Shown here one piece after another: positions 15,201-30,200 of a DNA stretch of 64,000 nt. The translations under genes were made by a program, and so were the position numbers. Source of the stretch: Labia minor (Eukaryota > Arthropoda > Insecta > Dermaptera > Spongiphoridae); assembly GCA_963082975.1 (NCBI GenBank), contig OY720344.1, positions 5,753,580 to 5,817,579 on the forward strand, given 5' to 3'. Position 1 is the first letter of the stretch, and each line of letters opens with the position of its first letter. The notes under the pieces are model-generated. The model ran no database searches, had not been told where the DNA came from, and saw nothing but the letters and a program-made list of their open reading frames with translations.

Positions 15201-18200
15201 TTACATCATAAAAATATTAAAAAAATATATTATTGATATTTCTGATGAATAATTATTTTTTTATGCCGAAAACCTAGGGTCATCCTTCGATGACCTTTCA
15301 TAATTTTTACGGGAAAATTAAAAAATGAAATTTTTAAAAGTAAATAATAAATTCGTTCATTTTAAATCATAAAAATATTAAAAAAATATATTATTGATAT
15401 TTCTGATGAATAATTATTTTTTTATTCCGAAAACCTAGGGTCATCCTACGATGACCTTTCATACTTTTTTCGGTAAAATTAAAAAATGAAATGTTTTAAA
15501 AAAAATAATAAATTCGTTCATTTTACTTCATAAAAATATTAAAAAAATATATTATTGATATTTCTGATGAATAATTATTTTTTTATGCCGAAAATCTAGG
15601 GTCATCCTACGATGACCTTTCATAATTTTTACGGGAAAATTAAAAAATTAAATTTTTAAAAGTAAATAATAAATTCGTTCATTTTACATCATAAAAATAT
15701 TAAAAAAATATATTATTGATATTTCTGATGAATAATTATTTTTTTATTCCGAAAACCTAGGGTCATCCTACGATGACCTTTCATAATTTTTTCGGTAAAA
15801 TTAAAAAATGAAATGTTTTATAAAAAATAATAAATTCGTTCATTTTACATGATAAAAATATTAAAAAAATATATTATTGATATTTCTGAAGAATAATTAT
15901 TTTTTTATTCCGAAAACCTAGGGTCATCCTACGATGACCTTTCATACTTTTTTCGGTAAAATTAAAAAGTGAAATGTTTTAAAAAAAATAATAAATTCGT
16001 TCATTTTACTTCATAAAAATATTAAAAAAATATATTATTAATATTTCTGATGAATAATTATTTTTTTATGCCGAAAACCTAGGGTCATCCTACGATGACC
16101 TTTCATAATTTTTACGGGAAAATTAAAAAATGAAATTTTTAAAAATAAATAATAAATTCGATCATTTTACATCATAAAAATATTAAAAAAATATATTATT
16201 GATATTTCTGATGAATAATTATTTTTTTATTCCGAAAACCTAGGGTCATCCTAAGATGACCTTTCATAATTTTTTCCGTAAAATTAAAAAATGAAATGTT
16301 TTAAAAAAAATAATAAATTCGTTCATTTTACATCATAAAAATATTAAAAAAATATATTATTGATATTTCTGATGAATAAATATTTTTTTATGCCCAAACC
16401 TAGGGTCATCCTACGATGACCTTTCATAATTTTTTTGGTAAAATTAAAAAATGAAATGTTTTAAAAAAAATAATAAATTCGTTCATTTTACATCATAAAA
16501 ATATTAAAAAAATATATTATTGATATTTCTGATGAATAATTATTTTTTTATGCCGAAAACCTAGGGTCATCCTTCGATGACCTTTCATAATTTTTACGGG
16601 AAAATTAAAAAATGAAATTTTTAAAAGTAAATAATAAATTCGTTCATTTTACATCATAAAAATATTAAAAAAATATATTATTGATATTTCTGATGAATAA
16701 TATTTTTTTTATTCCGAAAACCTAGGGTCATCCTACGATGACCTTTCATAATTTTTTCGGTAAAATTAAAAAATGAAATGTTTTAAAAAAAATAATAAAT
16801 TAGTTCATTTTACTTCATAAAAATATTAAAAAAATATATTATTTATATTTTGATGAATAATTATTTTTTTATGCCGAAAACCTAGGGTCATCCTACGATA
16901 ACCTTTCATAATTTTTTCGGTAAAATTAAAAAATGAAATGTTTTAAAAAAAATAATAAATTCGTTCATTTTACTTCATAAAAATATTAAAAAAATATATT
17001 ATTTATATTTTGATGAATAATTATTTTTTTATGCCGAAAACCTAGGGTCATCCTACGATGACCTTTCATAATTTTTTCGGTAAAATTAAAAAATGAAATG
17101 TTTTAAAAAAAATAATAAATTCATTCATTTTACATCATAAAAATATTAAAAAAATATATTATTGATATTTCTGATGAATAATTATTTTTTTATGCCGAAA
17201 ACCTAGGGTCATCCTTCGATGACCTTTCATAATTTTTACGGGAAAATTAAAAAATGAAATTTTTAAAAGTAAATAATAAATTCGTTCATTTTACATCATA
17301 AAAATATTAAAAAAATATATTATTGATATTTCTGAAGAATAATTATTTTTTTATTCCGAAAACCTAGGGTCATCCTACGATGACCTTTCATAATTTTTAC
17401 GGGAAAATTAAAAAATGAAATTTTTAAAAATAAATAATAAATTCGATCATTTTACATCATAAAAATATTAAAAAAATATATTATTGATATTTCTGATGAA
17501 TAATTATTTTTTTATTCCGAAAACCTAGGGTCATCCTAAGATGACCTTTCATAATTTTTTCCGTAAAATTAAAAAATGAAATGTTTTAAAAAAAATAATA
17601 AATTCGTTCATTTTACATCATAAAAATATTAAAAAAATATATTATTGATATTTCTGATGAATAAATATTTTTTTATGCCAAAACCTAGGGTCATCCTACG
17701 ATGACCTTTCATACTTTTTTTGGTAAAATTAAAAAATGAAATGTTTTAAAAAAAATAATAAATTCGTTCACTTTACATCATAAAAATATTAAAAAAATAT
17801 ATTATTAATATTTCTGATGAATAATTATTTTTTATTTCCGAAAACCTAGGGTCATCTTACGATGACTTTTCATAATTTTTTCGGTAAAATTAAAAAATGA
17901 AATGTTTTAAAAAAAATAATAAATTCATTCATTTTACATCATAAAAATATTAAAAAAATATATTATTGATATTTCTGATGAATAATTATTTTTTTATGCC
18001 GAAAACCTAGGGTCATCCTTCGATGACCTTTCATACTTTTTTCGGTAAAATTAAAAAATGAAATGTTTTAAAAAAAATAATAAATTCGTTCATTTTACTT
18101 CATAAAAATATTAAAAAAATATATTATTGATATTTCTGATGAATAATTATTTTTTTATGCCGAAAATCTAGGGTCATCCTACGATGACCTTTCATAATTT

Positions 18201-21200
18201 TTACGGGAAAATTAAAAAATTAAATTTTTAAAAGTAAATAATAAATTCGTTCATTTTACATCATAAAAATATTAAAAAAATATATTATTGATATTTCTGA
18301 TGAATAATTATTTTTTTATTCCGAAAACCTAGGGTCATCCTACGATGACCTTTCATAATTTTTTCGGTAAAATTAAAAAATGAAATGTTTTATAAAAAAT
18401 AATAAATTCGTTCATTTTACATGATAAAAATATTAAAAAAATATATTATTGATATTTCTGAAGAATAATTATTTTTTTATTCCGAAAACCTAGGGTCATC
18501 CTACGATGACCTTTCATACTTTTTTCGGTAAAATTAAAAAGTGAAATGTTTTAAAAAAAATAATAAATTCGTTCATTTTACTTCATAAAAATATTAAAAA
18601 AATATATTATTAATATTTCTGATGAATAATTATTTTTTTATGCCGAAAACCTAGGGTCATCCTACGATGACCTTTCATAATTTTTACGGGAAAATTAAAA
18701 AATGAAATTTTTAAAAATAAATAATAAATTCGATCATTTTACATCATAAAAATATTAAAAAAATATATTATTGATATTTCTGATGAATAATTATTTTTTT
18801 ATTCCGAAAACCTAGGGTCATCCTAAGATGACCTTTCATAATTTTTTCCGTAAAATTAAAAAATGAAATGTTTTAAAAAAAATAATAAATTCGTTCATTT
18901 TACATCATAAAAATATTAAAAAAATATATTATTGATATTTCTGATGAATAAATATTTTTTTATGCCCAAACCTAGGGTCATCCTACGATGACCTTTCATA
19001 ATTTTTTTGGTAAAATTAAAAAATGAAATGTTTTAAAAAAAATAATAAATTCGTTCATTTTACATCATAAAAATATTAAAAAAATATATTATTGATATTT
19101 CTGATGAATAATTATTTTTTTATGCCGAAAACCTAGGGTCATCCTTCGATGACCTTTCATAATTTTTACGGGAAAATTAAAAAATGAAATTTTTAAAAGT
19201 AAATAATAAATTCGTTCATTTTACATCATAAAAATATTAAAAAAATATATTATTGATATTTCTGATGAATAATATTTTTTTTATTCCGAAAACCTAGGGT
19301 CATCCTACGATGACCTTTCATAATTTTTTCGGTAAAATTAAAAAATGAAATGTTTTAAAAAAAATAATAAATTCGTTCATTTTAAAAATAAAAATAAAAA
19401 TATTAAAAAAATATATTATTGATATTTCTGATGAATAATTATTTTTTTATGCCGAAAACCTAGGGTCATCCTACGATGACCTTTCATAATTTTTACGGGA
19501 AAATTAAAAAATGAAATTTTTAAAAGTAAATAATAAATTCGTTCATTTTACATCATGAAAATATTAAAAAAATATATTATTGATATTTCTGAAGAATAAT
19601 TATTTTTTTATGCCGAAAACCTAGGGTCATCCTACGATGACCTTTCATACTTTTTTCGGTAAAATTAAAAAGTGAAATGTTTTAAAAAAAATAATAAATT
19701 CGTTCATTTTACTTCATAAAAATATTAAAAAAATATATTATTGATATTTCTGATGAATAATTATTTTTTATTTCCGAAAACCTAGGGTCATCTTACGATG
19801 ACCTTTCATAATTTTTTTGGTAAAATTAAAAAATGAAATGTTTTAAAAAAAATAATAAATTCGTTCATTTTACATCATAAAAATATTAAAAAAATATATT
19901 ATTGATATTTCTGATGAATAATTATTTTTTTATGCCGAAAACCTAGGGTCATCCTTCGATGACCTTTCATAATTTTTACGGGAAAATTAAAAAATGAAAT
20001 TTTTAAAAATAAATAATAAATTCGATCATTTTACATCATAAAAATATTAAAAAAATATATTATTGATATTTCTGATGAATAATTATTTTTTTATTCCGAA
20101 AACCTAGGGTCATCCTAAGATGACCTTTCATAATTTTTTCCGTAAAATTAAAAAATGAAATGTTTTAAAAAAAATAATAAATTCGTTCATTTTACATCAT
20201 AAAAATATTAAAAAAATATATTATTGATATTTCTGATGAATAAATATTTTTTTATGCCCAAACCTAGGGTCATCCTACGATGACCTTTCATAATTTTTTT
20301 GGTAAAATTAAAAAATGAAATGTTTTAAAAAAAATAATAAATTCGTTCATTTTACATCATAAAAATATTAAAAAAATATATTATTGATATTTCTGATGAA
20401 TAATTATTTTTTTATGCCGAAAACCTAGGGTCATCCTTCGATGACCTTTCATAATTTTTACGGGAAAATTAAAAAATGAAATTTTTAAAAGTAAATAATA
20501 AATTCGTTCATTTTACATCATAAAAATATTAAAAAAATATATTATTGATATTTCTGATGAATAATATTTTTTTTATTCCGAAAACCTAGGGTCATCCTAC
20601 GATGACCTTTCATAATTTTTTCGGTAAAATTAAAAAATGAAATGTTTTAAAAAAAATAATAAATTCGTTCATTTTAAAAATAAAAATAAAAATATTAAAA
20701 AAATATATTATTGATATTTCTGATGAATAATTATTTTTTTATGCCGAAAACCTAGGGTCATCCTACGATGACCTTTCATAATTTTTACGGGAAAATTAAA
20801 AAATGAAATTTTTAAAAGTAAATAATAAATTCGTTCATTTTACATCATGAAAATATTAAAAAAATATATTATTGATATTTCTGAAGAATAATTATTTTTT
20901 TATGCCGAAAACCTAGGGTCATCCTACGATGACCTTTCATACTTTTTTCGGTAAAATTAAAAAGTGAAATGTTTTAAAAAAAATAATAAATTCGTTCATT
21001 TTACTTCATAAAAATATTAAAAAAATATATTATTGATATTTCTGATGAATAATTATTTTTTATTTCCGAAAACCTAGGGTCATCTTACGATGACCTTTCA
21101 TAATTTTTTCGGTAAAATTACAAAATGAAATGTTTTAAAAAAAATAATAAATTCGTTCATTTTACATCATAAAAATATTTAAAAAATTTATTATTGATAT

Positions 21201-24200
21201 TTCTGATGAATAATTATTTTTTTATGCCGAAAATCTAGGGTCATCCTACGATGACCTTTCATAATTTTTACGGGAAAATTAAAAAATTAAATTTTTAAAA
21301 GTAAATAATAAATTCGTTCATTTTACATCATAAAAATATTAAAAAAATATATTATTGATATTTCTGATGAATAATTATTTTTTTATGCCGAAAATCTAGG
21401 GTCATCCTACGATGACCTTTCATAATTTTTACGGGAAAATTAAAAAATTAAATTTTTAAAAGTAAATAATAAATTCGTTCATTTTACTTCATAAAAATAT
21501 TAAAAAAATATATTATTAATATTTCTGATGAATTATTATTTTTTTGTGCCGAAAACCTAGGGTCATCCTACGATGACCTTTCATAATTTTTACGGGAAAA
21601 TTAAAAAATGAAATTTTTAAAAGTAAATAATAAATTCGTTCATTTTACATCATAAAAATATTAAAAAAATATATTATTGATATTTTGATGAATAATTATT
21701 TTTTTATGCCGAAAACCTAGGGTCATCCTTCGATGACCTTTCTTAATTTTTACGGGAAAATTAAAAAATGAAATTTTTAAAAGTAAATAATAAATTCGTT
21801 CATTTTACATCATAAAAATATTAAAAAAATATATTATTGATATTTCTGAAGAATAATTATTTTTTTATTCCGAAAACCTAGGGTCATCCTACGATGACCT
21901 TTCATACTTTTTTCGGTAAAATTAAAAAGTGAAATGTTTTAAAAAAAATAATAAATTCGTTCATTTTACTTCATAAAAATATTAAAAAAATATATTATTA
22001 ATATTTCTGATGAATAATTATTTTTTTATGCCGAAAACCTAGGGTCATCCTACGATGACCTTTCATAATTTTTACGGGAAAATTAAAAAATGAAATTTTT
22101 AAAAATAAATAATAAATTCGATCATTTTACATCATAAAAATATTAAAAAAATATATTATTGATATTTCTGATTAATAATTATTTTTTTATTCCGAAAACC
22201 TAGGGTCATCCTAAGATGACCTTTCATAATTTTTTCCGTAAAATTAAAAAATGAAATGTTTTAAAAAAAATAATAAATTCGTTCATTTTACATCATAAAA
22301 ATATTAAAAAAATATATTATTGATATTTCTGATGAATAAATATTTTTTTATGCCCAAACCTAGGGTCATCCTACGATGACCTTTCATAATTTTTTTGGTA
22401 AAATTAAAAAATGAAATGTTTTAAAAAAAATAATAAATTCGTTCATTTTAAAAATAAAAATAAAAATATTAAAAAAATATATTATTGATATTTCTGATGA
22501 ATAATTATTTTTTTATGCCGAAAACCTAGGGTCATCCTACGATGACCTTTCATAATTTTTACGGGAAAATTAAAAAATGAAATTTTTAAAAGTAAATAAT
22601 AAATTCGTTCATTTTACATCATGAAAATATTAAAAAAATATATTATTGATATTTCTGAAGAATAATTATTTTTTTATTCCGAAAACCTAGGGTCATCCTA
22701 CGATGACCTTTCATACTTTTTTCGGTAAAATTAAAAAGTGAAATGTTTTAAAAAAAATAATAAATTCGTTCATTTTACTTCATAAAAATATTAAAAAAAT
22801 ATATTATTGATATTTCTGATGAATAATTATTTTTTATTTCCGAAAACCTAGGGTCATCTTACGATGACCTTTCATAATTTTTTCGGTAAAATTACAAAAT
22901 GAAATGTTTTAAAAAAAATAATAAATTCGTTCATTTTACATCATAAAAATATTTAAAAAATTTATTATTGATATTTCTGATGAATAATTATTTTTTTATG
23001 CCGAAAATCTAGGGTCATCCTACGATGACCTTTCATAATTTTTACGGGAAAATTAAAAAATTAAATTTTTAAAAGTAAATAATAAATTCGTTCATTTAAC
23101 ATCATAAAAATATTAAAAAAATATATTATTGATATTTCTGATGAATAATTATTTTTTTATGCCGAAAATCTAGGGTCATCCTACGATGACCTTTCATAAT
23201 TTTTACGGGAAAATTAAAAAATTAAATTTTTAAAAGTAAATAATAAATTCGTTAATTTTACTTCATAAAAATATTAAAAAAATATATTATTAATATTTCT
23301 GATGAATTATTATTTTTTTGTGGCGAAAACCTAGGGTCATCCTACGATGACCTTTCATAATTTTTACGGGAAAATTAAAAAATGAAATTTTTAAAAGTAA
23401 ATAATAAATTCGTTCATTTTACATCATAAAAATATTAAAAAAATATATTATTGATATTTTGATGAATAATTATTTTTTTATGCCGAAAACCTAGGGTCAT
23501 CCTACGATAACCTTTCATAATTTTTTCGGTAAAATTAAAAAATGAAATGTTTTAAAAAAAATAATAAATTCGTTCATTTTACTTCATAAAAATATTAAAA
23601 AAATATATTATTTATATTTTGATGAATAATTATTTTTTTATGCCGAAAACCTAGGGTCATCCTACGATGACCTTTCATAATTTTTTCGGTAAAATTAAAA
23701 AATGAAATGTTTAAAAAAAAAAATTAATAAATTCATTCCTCTTACATCATAAAAATATTAAAAAAATATATTATTGATATTTCTGATGAATAATTATTTT
23801 TTTATGCCGAAAACCTAGGGTCATCCTTCGATGACCTTTCATAATTTTTACGGGAAAATTAAAAAATGAAATTTTTAAAAGTAAATAATAAATTCGTTCA
23901 TTTTACATCATAAAAATATTAAAAAAATATATTATTGATATTTCTGATGAATAAATATTTTTTTATGCCCAAACCTAGGGTCATCCTACGATGACCTTTC
24001 ATAATTTTTTTGGTAAAATTAAAAAATGAAATGTTTTAAAAAAAATAATAAATTCGTTCATTTTACATCATAAAAATATTAAAAAAATATATTATTGATA
24101 TTTCTGATGAATAATTATTTTTTTATGCCGAAAACCTAGGGTCATCCTTCGATGACCTTTCATAATTTTTACGGGAAAATTAAAAAATTAAATTTTTAAA

Positions 24201-27200
24201 AGTAAATAATAAATTCGTTAATTTTACTTCATAAAAATATTAAAAAAATATATTATTAATATTTCTGATGAATTATTATTTTTTTGTGGCGAAAACCTAG
24301 GGTCATCCTACGATGACCTTTCATAATTTTTACGGGAAAATTAAAAAATGAAATTTTTAAAAGTAAATAATAAATTCGATCATTTTACATCATAAAAATA
24401 TTAAAAAAATATATTATTGATATTTCTGATTAATAATTATTTTTTTATTCCGAAAACCTAGGGTCATCCTAAGATGACCTTTCATAATTTTTTCCTTAAA
24501 ATTAAAAAATGAAATGTTTTAAAAAAAATAATAAATTCGTTCATTTTACATCATAAAAATATTAAAAAAATATATTATTGATATTTCTGATGAATAAATA
24601 TTTTTTTATGCCCAAACCTAGGGTCATCCTACGATGACCTTTCATAATTTTTTTGGTAAAATTAAAAAATGAAATGTTTTAAAAAAAATAATAAATTCGT
24701 TCATTTTAAAAATAAAAATAAAAATATTAAAAAAATATATTATTGATATTTCTGATGAATAATTATTTTTTTATGCCGAAAACCTAGGGTCATCCTACGA
24801 TGACCTTTCATAATTTTTACGGGAAAATTAAAAAATGAAATTTTTAAAAGTAAATAATAAATTCGTTCATTTTACATCATGAAAATATTAAAAAAATATA
24901 TTATTGATATTTCTGAAGAATAATTATTTTTTTATTCCGAAAACCTAGGGTCATCCTACGATGACTTTTCATACTTTTTTCGGTAAAATTAAAAAGTGAA
25001 ATGTTTTAAAAAAAATAATAAATTCGTTCATTTTACTTCATAAAAATATTAAAAAAATATATTATTGATATTTCTGATGAATAATAATTTTTTATTTCCG
25101 AAAACCTAGGGTCATCTTACGATGACCTTTCATAATTTTTTCGGTAAAATTACAAAATGAAATGTTTTAAAAAAAATAATAAATTCGTTCATTTTACATC
25201 ATAAAAATATTTAAAAAATTTATTATTGATATTTCTGATGAATAATTATTTTTTTATGCCGAAAATCTACGGTCATCCTACGATGACCTTTCATAATTTT
25301 TACGGGAAAATTAAAAAATTAAATTTTTAAAAGTAAATAATAAATTCGTTCATTTTACATCATAAAAATATTAAAAAAATATATTATTGATATTTCTGAT
25401 GAATAATTATTTTTTTATGCCGAAAATCTAGGGTCATCCTACGATGACCTTTCATAATTTTTACGGGAAAATTAAAAAATTAAATTTTTAAAAGTAAATA
25501 ATAAATTCGTTAATTTTACTTCATAAAAATATTAAAAAAATATATTATTAATATTTCTGATGAATTATTATTTTTTTGTGGCGAAAACCTAGGGTCATCC
25601 TACGATGACCTTTCATAATTTTTACGGGAAAATTAAAAAATGAAATTTTTAAAAGTAAATAATAAATTCGTTCATTTTACATCATAAAAATATTAAAAAA
25701 ATATATTATTGATATTTCTGAAGAATAATTATTTTTTTATTCCGAAAACCTAGGGTCATCCTACGATGACCTTTCATACTTTTTTCGGTAAAATTAAAAA
25801 GTGAAATGTTTTAAAAAAAATAATAAATTCGTTCATTTTACTTCATAAAAATATTAAAAAAATATATTATTAATATTTCTAATGAATAATTATTATTTTA
25901 TGCCGAAAACCTAGGGTCATCCTACGATGACCTTTCATAATTTTTACGGGAAAATTAAAAAATGAAATTTTTAAAAATAAATAATAAATTCGATCATTTT
26001 ACATCATAAAAATATTAAAAAAATATATTATTGATATTTCTGATGAATAATTATTTTTTTATTCCGAAAACCTAGGGTCATCCTAAGATGACCTTTCATA
26101 ATTTTTTCCGTAAAATTAAAAAATGAAATGTTTTAAAAAAAATAATAAATTCGTTCATTTTACATCATAAAAATATTAAAAAAATATATTATTGATATTT
26201 CTGATGAATAAATATTTTTTTATGCCCAAACCTAGGGTCATCCTACGATGACCTTTCATAATTTTTTTGGTAAAATTAAAAAATGAAATGTTTTAAAAAA
26301 AATAATAAATTCGTTCATTTTACATCATAAAAATATTAAAAAAATATATTATTGATATTTCTGATGAATAATTATTTTTTTATGCCGAAAACCTAGGGTC
26401 ATCCTTCGATGACCTTTCATAATTTTTACGGGAAAATTAAAAAATTAAATTTTTAAAAGTAAATAATAAATTCGTTCATTTAACATCATAAAAATATTAA
26501 AAAAATATATTATTGATATTTCTGATGAATAATATTTTTTTTATTCCGAAAACCTAGGGTCATCCTACGATGACCTTTCATAATTTTTTCGGTAAAATTA
26601 AAAAATGAAATGTTTTAAAAAAAATAATAAATTCGTTCATTTTAAAAATAAAAATAAAAATATTAAAAAAATATATTATTGATATTTCTGATGAATAATT
26701 ATTTTTTTATGCCGAAAACCTAGGGTCATCCTACGATGACCTTTCATAATTTTTACGGGAAAATTAAAAAATGAAATTTTTAAAAGTAAATAATAAATTC
26801 GTTCATTTTACATCATGAAAATATTAAAAAAATATATTATTGATATTTCTGAAGAATAATTATTTTTTTATGCCGAAAACCTAGGGTCATCCTTCGATGA
26901 CCTTTCATAATTTTTACGGGAAAATTAAAAAATGAAATTTTTAAAAGTAAATAATAAATTCGTTCATTTTACATCATAAAAATATTAAAAAAATATATTA
27001 TTGATATTTCTGATGAATAATATTTTTTTTATTCCGAAAACCTAGGGTCATCCTACGATGACCTTTCATAATTTTTTCGGTAAAATTAAAAAATGAAATG
27101 TTTTAAAAAAAATAATAAATTCGTTCATTTTAAAAATAAAAATAAAAATATTAAAAAAATATATTATTGATATTTCTGATGAATAATTATTTTTTTATGC

Positions 27201-30200
27201 CGAAAACCTAGGGTCATGACCGATGACCTTTCATAATTTTTACGGGAAAATTAAAAAATGAAATTTTTATAAGTAAATAATAAATTCGTTCATTTTAAAT
27301 CATAAAAATATTAAAAAAATATATTATTGATATTTCTGATGAATAATTATTTTTTTATTCCGAAAACCTAGGGTCATCCTACGATGACCTTTCATACTTT
27401 TTTCGGTAAAATTAAAAAATGAAATGTTTTAAAAAAAATAATAAATTCGTTCATTTTACTTCATAAAAATATTAAAAAAATATATTATTGATATTTCTGA
27501 TGAATAATTATTTTTTTATGCCGAAAATCTAGGGTCATCCTACGATGACCTTTCATAATTTTTACGGGAAAATTAAAAAATTAAATTTTTAAAAGTAAAT
27601 AATAAATTCGTTCATTTTACATCATAAAAATATTAAAAAAATATATTATTGATATTTCTGATGAATAATTATTTTTTTATTCCGAAAACCTAGGGTCATC
27701 CTACGATGACCTTTCATAATTTTTTCGGTAAAATTAAAAAATGAAATGTTTTAAAAAAAATAATAAATTCGTTCATTTTACATGATAAAAATATTAAAAA
27801 AATATATTATTGATATTTCTGAAGAATAATTATTTTTTTATGCCGAAAATCTAGGGTCATCCTACGATGACCTTTCATAATTTTTACGGGAAAATTAAAA
27901 AATTAAATTTTTAAAAGTAAATAATAAATTCGTTCATTTTACATCATAAAAATTTTAAAAAAATATATTATTGATATTTCTGATGAATAATTATTTTTTT
28001 ATTCCGAAAACCTAGGGTCATCCTACGATGACCTTTCATAATTTTTTCGGTAAAATTAAAAAATGAAATGTTTTAAAAAAAATAATAAATTCGTTCATTT
28101 TACATGATAAAAATATTAAAAAAATATATTATTGATATTTCTGAAGAATAATTATTTTTTTATTCCGAAAACCTAGGGTCATCCTACGATGACCTTTCAT
28201 ACTTTTTTCGGTAAAATTAAAAAGTGAAATGTTTTAAAAAAAATAATAAATTCGTTCATTTTACTTCATAAAAATATTAAAAAAATATATTATTAATATT
28301 TCTGATGAATAATTATTTTTTTATGCCGAAAACCTAGGGTCATCCTACGATGACCTTTCATAATTTTTACGGGAAAATTAAAAAATGAAATTTTTAAAAA
28401 TAAATAATAAATTCGATCATTTTACATCATAAAAATATTAAAAAAATATATTATTGATATTTCTGATGAATAATTATTTTTTTATTCCGAAAACCTAGGG
28501 TCATCCTAAGATGACCTTTCATAATTTTTTCCGTAAAATTAAAAAATGAAATTTTTAAAAGTAAATAATAAATTAGTTCATTTTCATCATAAAAATATTA
28601 AAAAAATATATTATTGATATTTTGATGAATAATTATTTTTTTATGCCGAAAACCTAGGGTCATCCTACGATAACCTTTCATAATTTTTTCGGTAAAATTA
28701 AAAAATGAAATGTTTTAAAAAAAATAATAAATTCGTTCATTTTACTTCATAAAAATATTAAAAAAATATATTATTTATATTTTGATGAATAATTATTTTT
28801 TTATGCCGAAAACCTAGGGTCATCCTACGATGACCTTTCATAATTTTTTCGGTAAAATTAAAAAATGAAATGTTTTAAAAAAAATAATAAATTCATTCAT
28901 TTTACATCATAAAAATATTAAAAAAATATATTATTGATATTTCTGATGAATAATTATTTTTTTATGCCGAAAACCTAGTGTCATCCTTCGATGACCTTTC
29001 ATAATTTTTACGGGAAAATTAAAAAATGAAATTTTTAAAAGTAAATAATAAATTCGTTCATTTTACATCATAAAAATATTAAAAAAATATATTATTGATA
29101 TTTCTGAAGAATAATTATTTTTTTATTCCGAAAACCTAGGGTCATCCTACGATGACCTTTCATACTTTTTTCGGTAAAATTAAAAAGTGAAATGTTTTAA
29201 AAAAAATAATAATTTCGTTCATTTTACTTCATAAAAATATTAAAAAAATATATTATTAATATTTCTGATGAATAATTATTTTTTTATGCCGAAAACCTAG
29301 GGTCATCCTACGATGACCTTTCATAATTTTTTCCGTAAAATTAAAAAATGAAATGTTTTAAAAAAAATAATAAATTCGTTCATTTTACATCATAAAAATA
29401 TTAAAAAAATATATTATTGATATTTCTGATGAATAAATATTTTTTTATGCCCAAACCTAGGGTCATCCTACGATGACCTTTCATAATTTTTTTGGTAAAA
29501 TTAAAAAATGAAATGTTTTAAAAAAAATAATAAATTCGTTCATTTTACATCATAAAAATATTAAAAAAATATATTATTGATATTTCTGATGAATAATTAT
29601 TTTTTTATGCCGAAAACCTAGGGTCATCCTTCGATGACCTTTCATAATTTTTACGGGAAAATTAAAAAATGAAATTTTTAAAAGTAAATAATAAATTCGT
29701 TCATTTTACATCATAAAAATATTAAAAAAATATATTATTGATATTTCTGATGAATAATATTTTTTTTATTCCGAAAACCTAGGGTCATCCTACGATGACC
29801 TTTCATAATTTTTTCGGTAAAATTAAAAAATGAAATGTTTTAAAAAAAATAATAAATTCGTTCATTTTAAAAATAAAAATAAAAATATTAAAAAAATATA
29901 TTATTGATATTTCTGATGAATAATTATTTTTTTATGCCGAAAACCTAGGGTCATCCTACGATGACCTTTCATAATTTTTACGGGAAAATTAAAAAATGAA
30001 ATTTTTAAAAGTAAATAATAAATTCGTTCATTTTACATCATGAAAATATTAAAAAAATATATTATTGATATTTCTGAAGAATAATTATTTTTTTATGCCG
30101 AAAACCTAGGGTCATCCTTCGATGACCTTTCATAATTTTTACGGGAAAATTAAAAAATGAAATTTTTAAAAGTAAATAATAAATTCGTTCATTTTACATC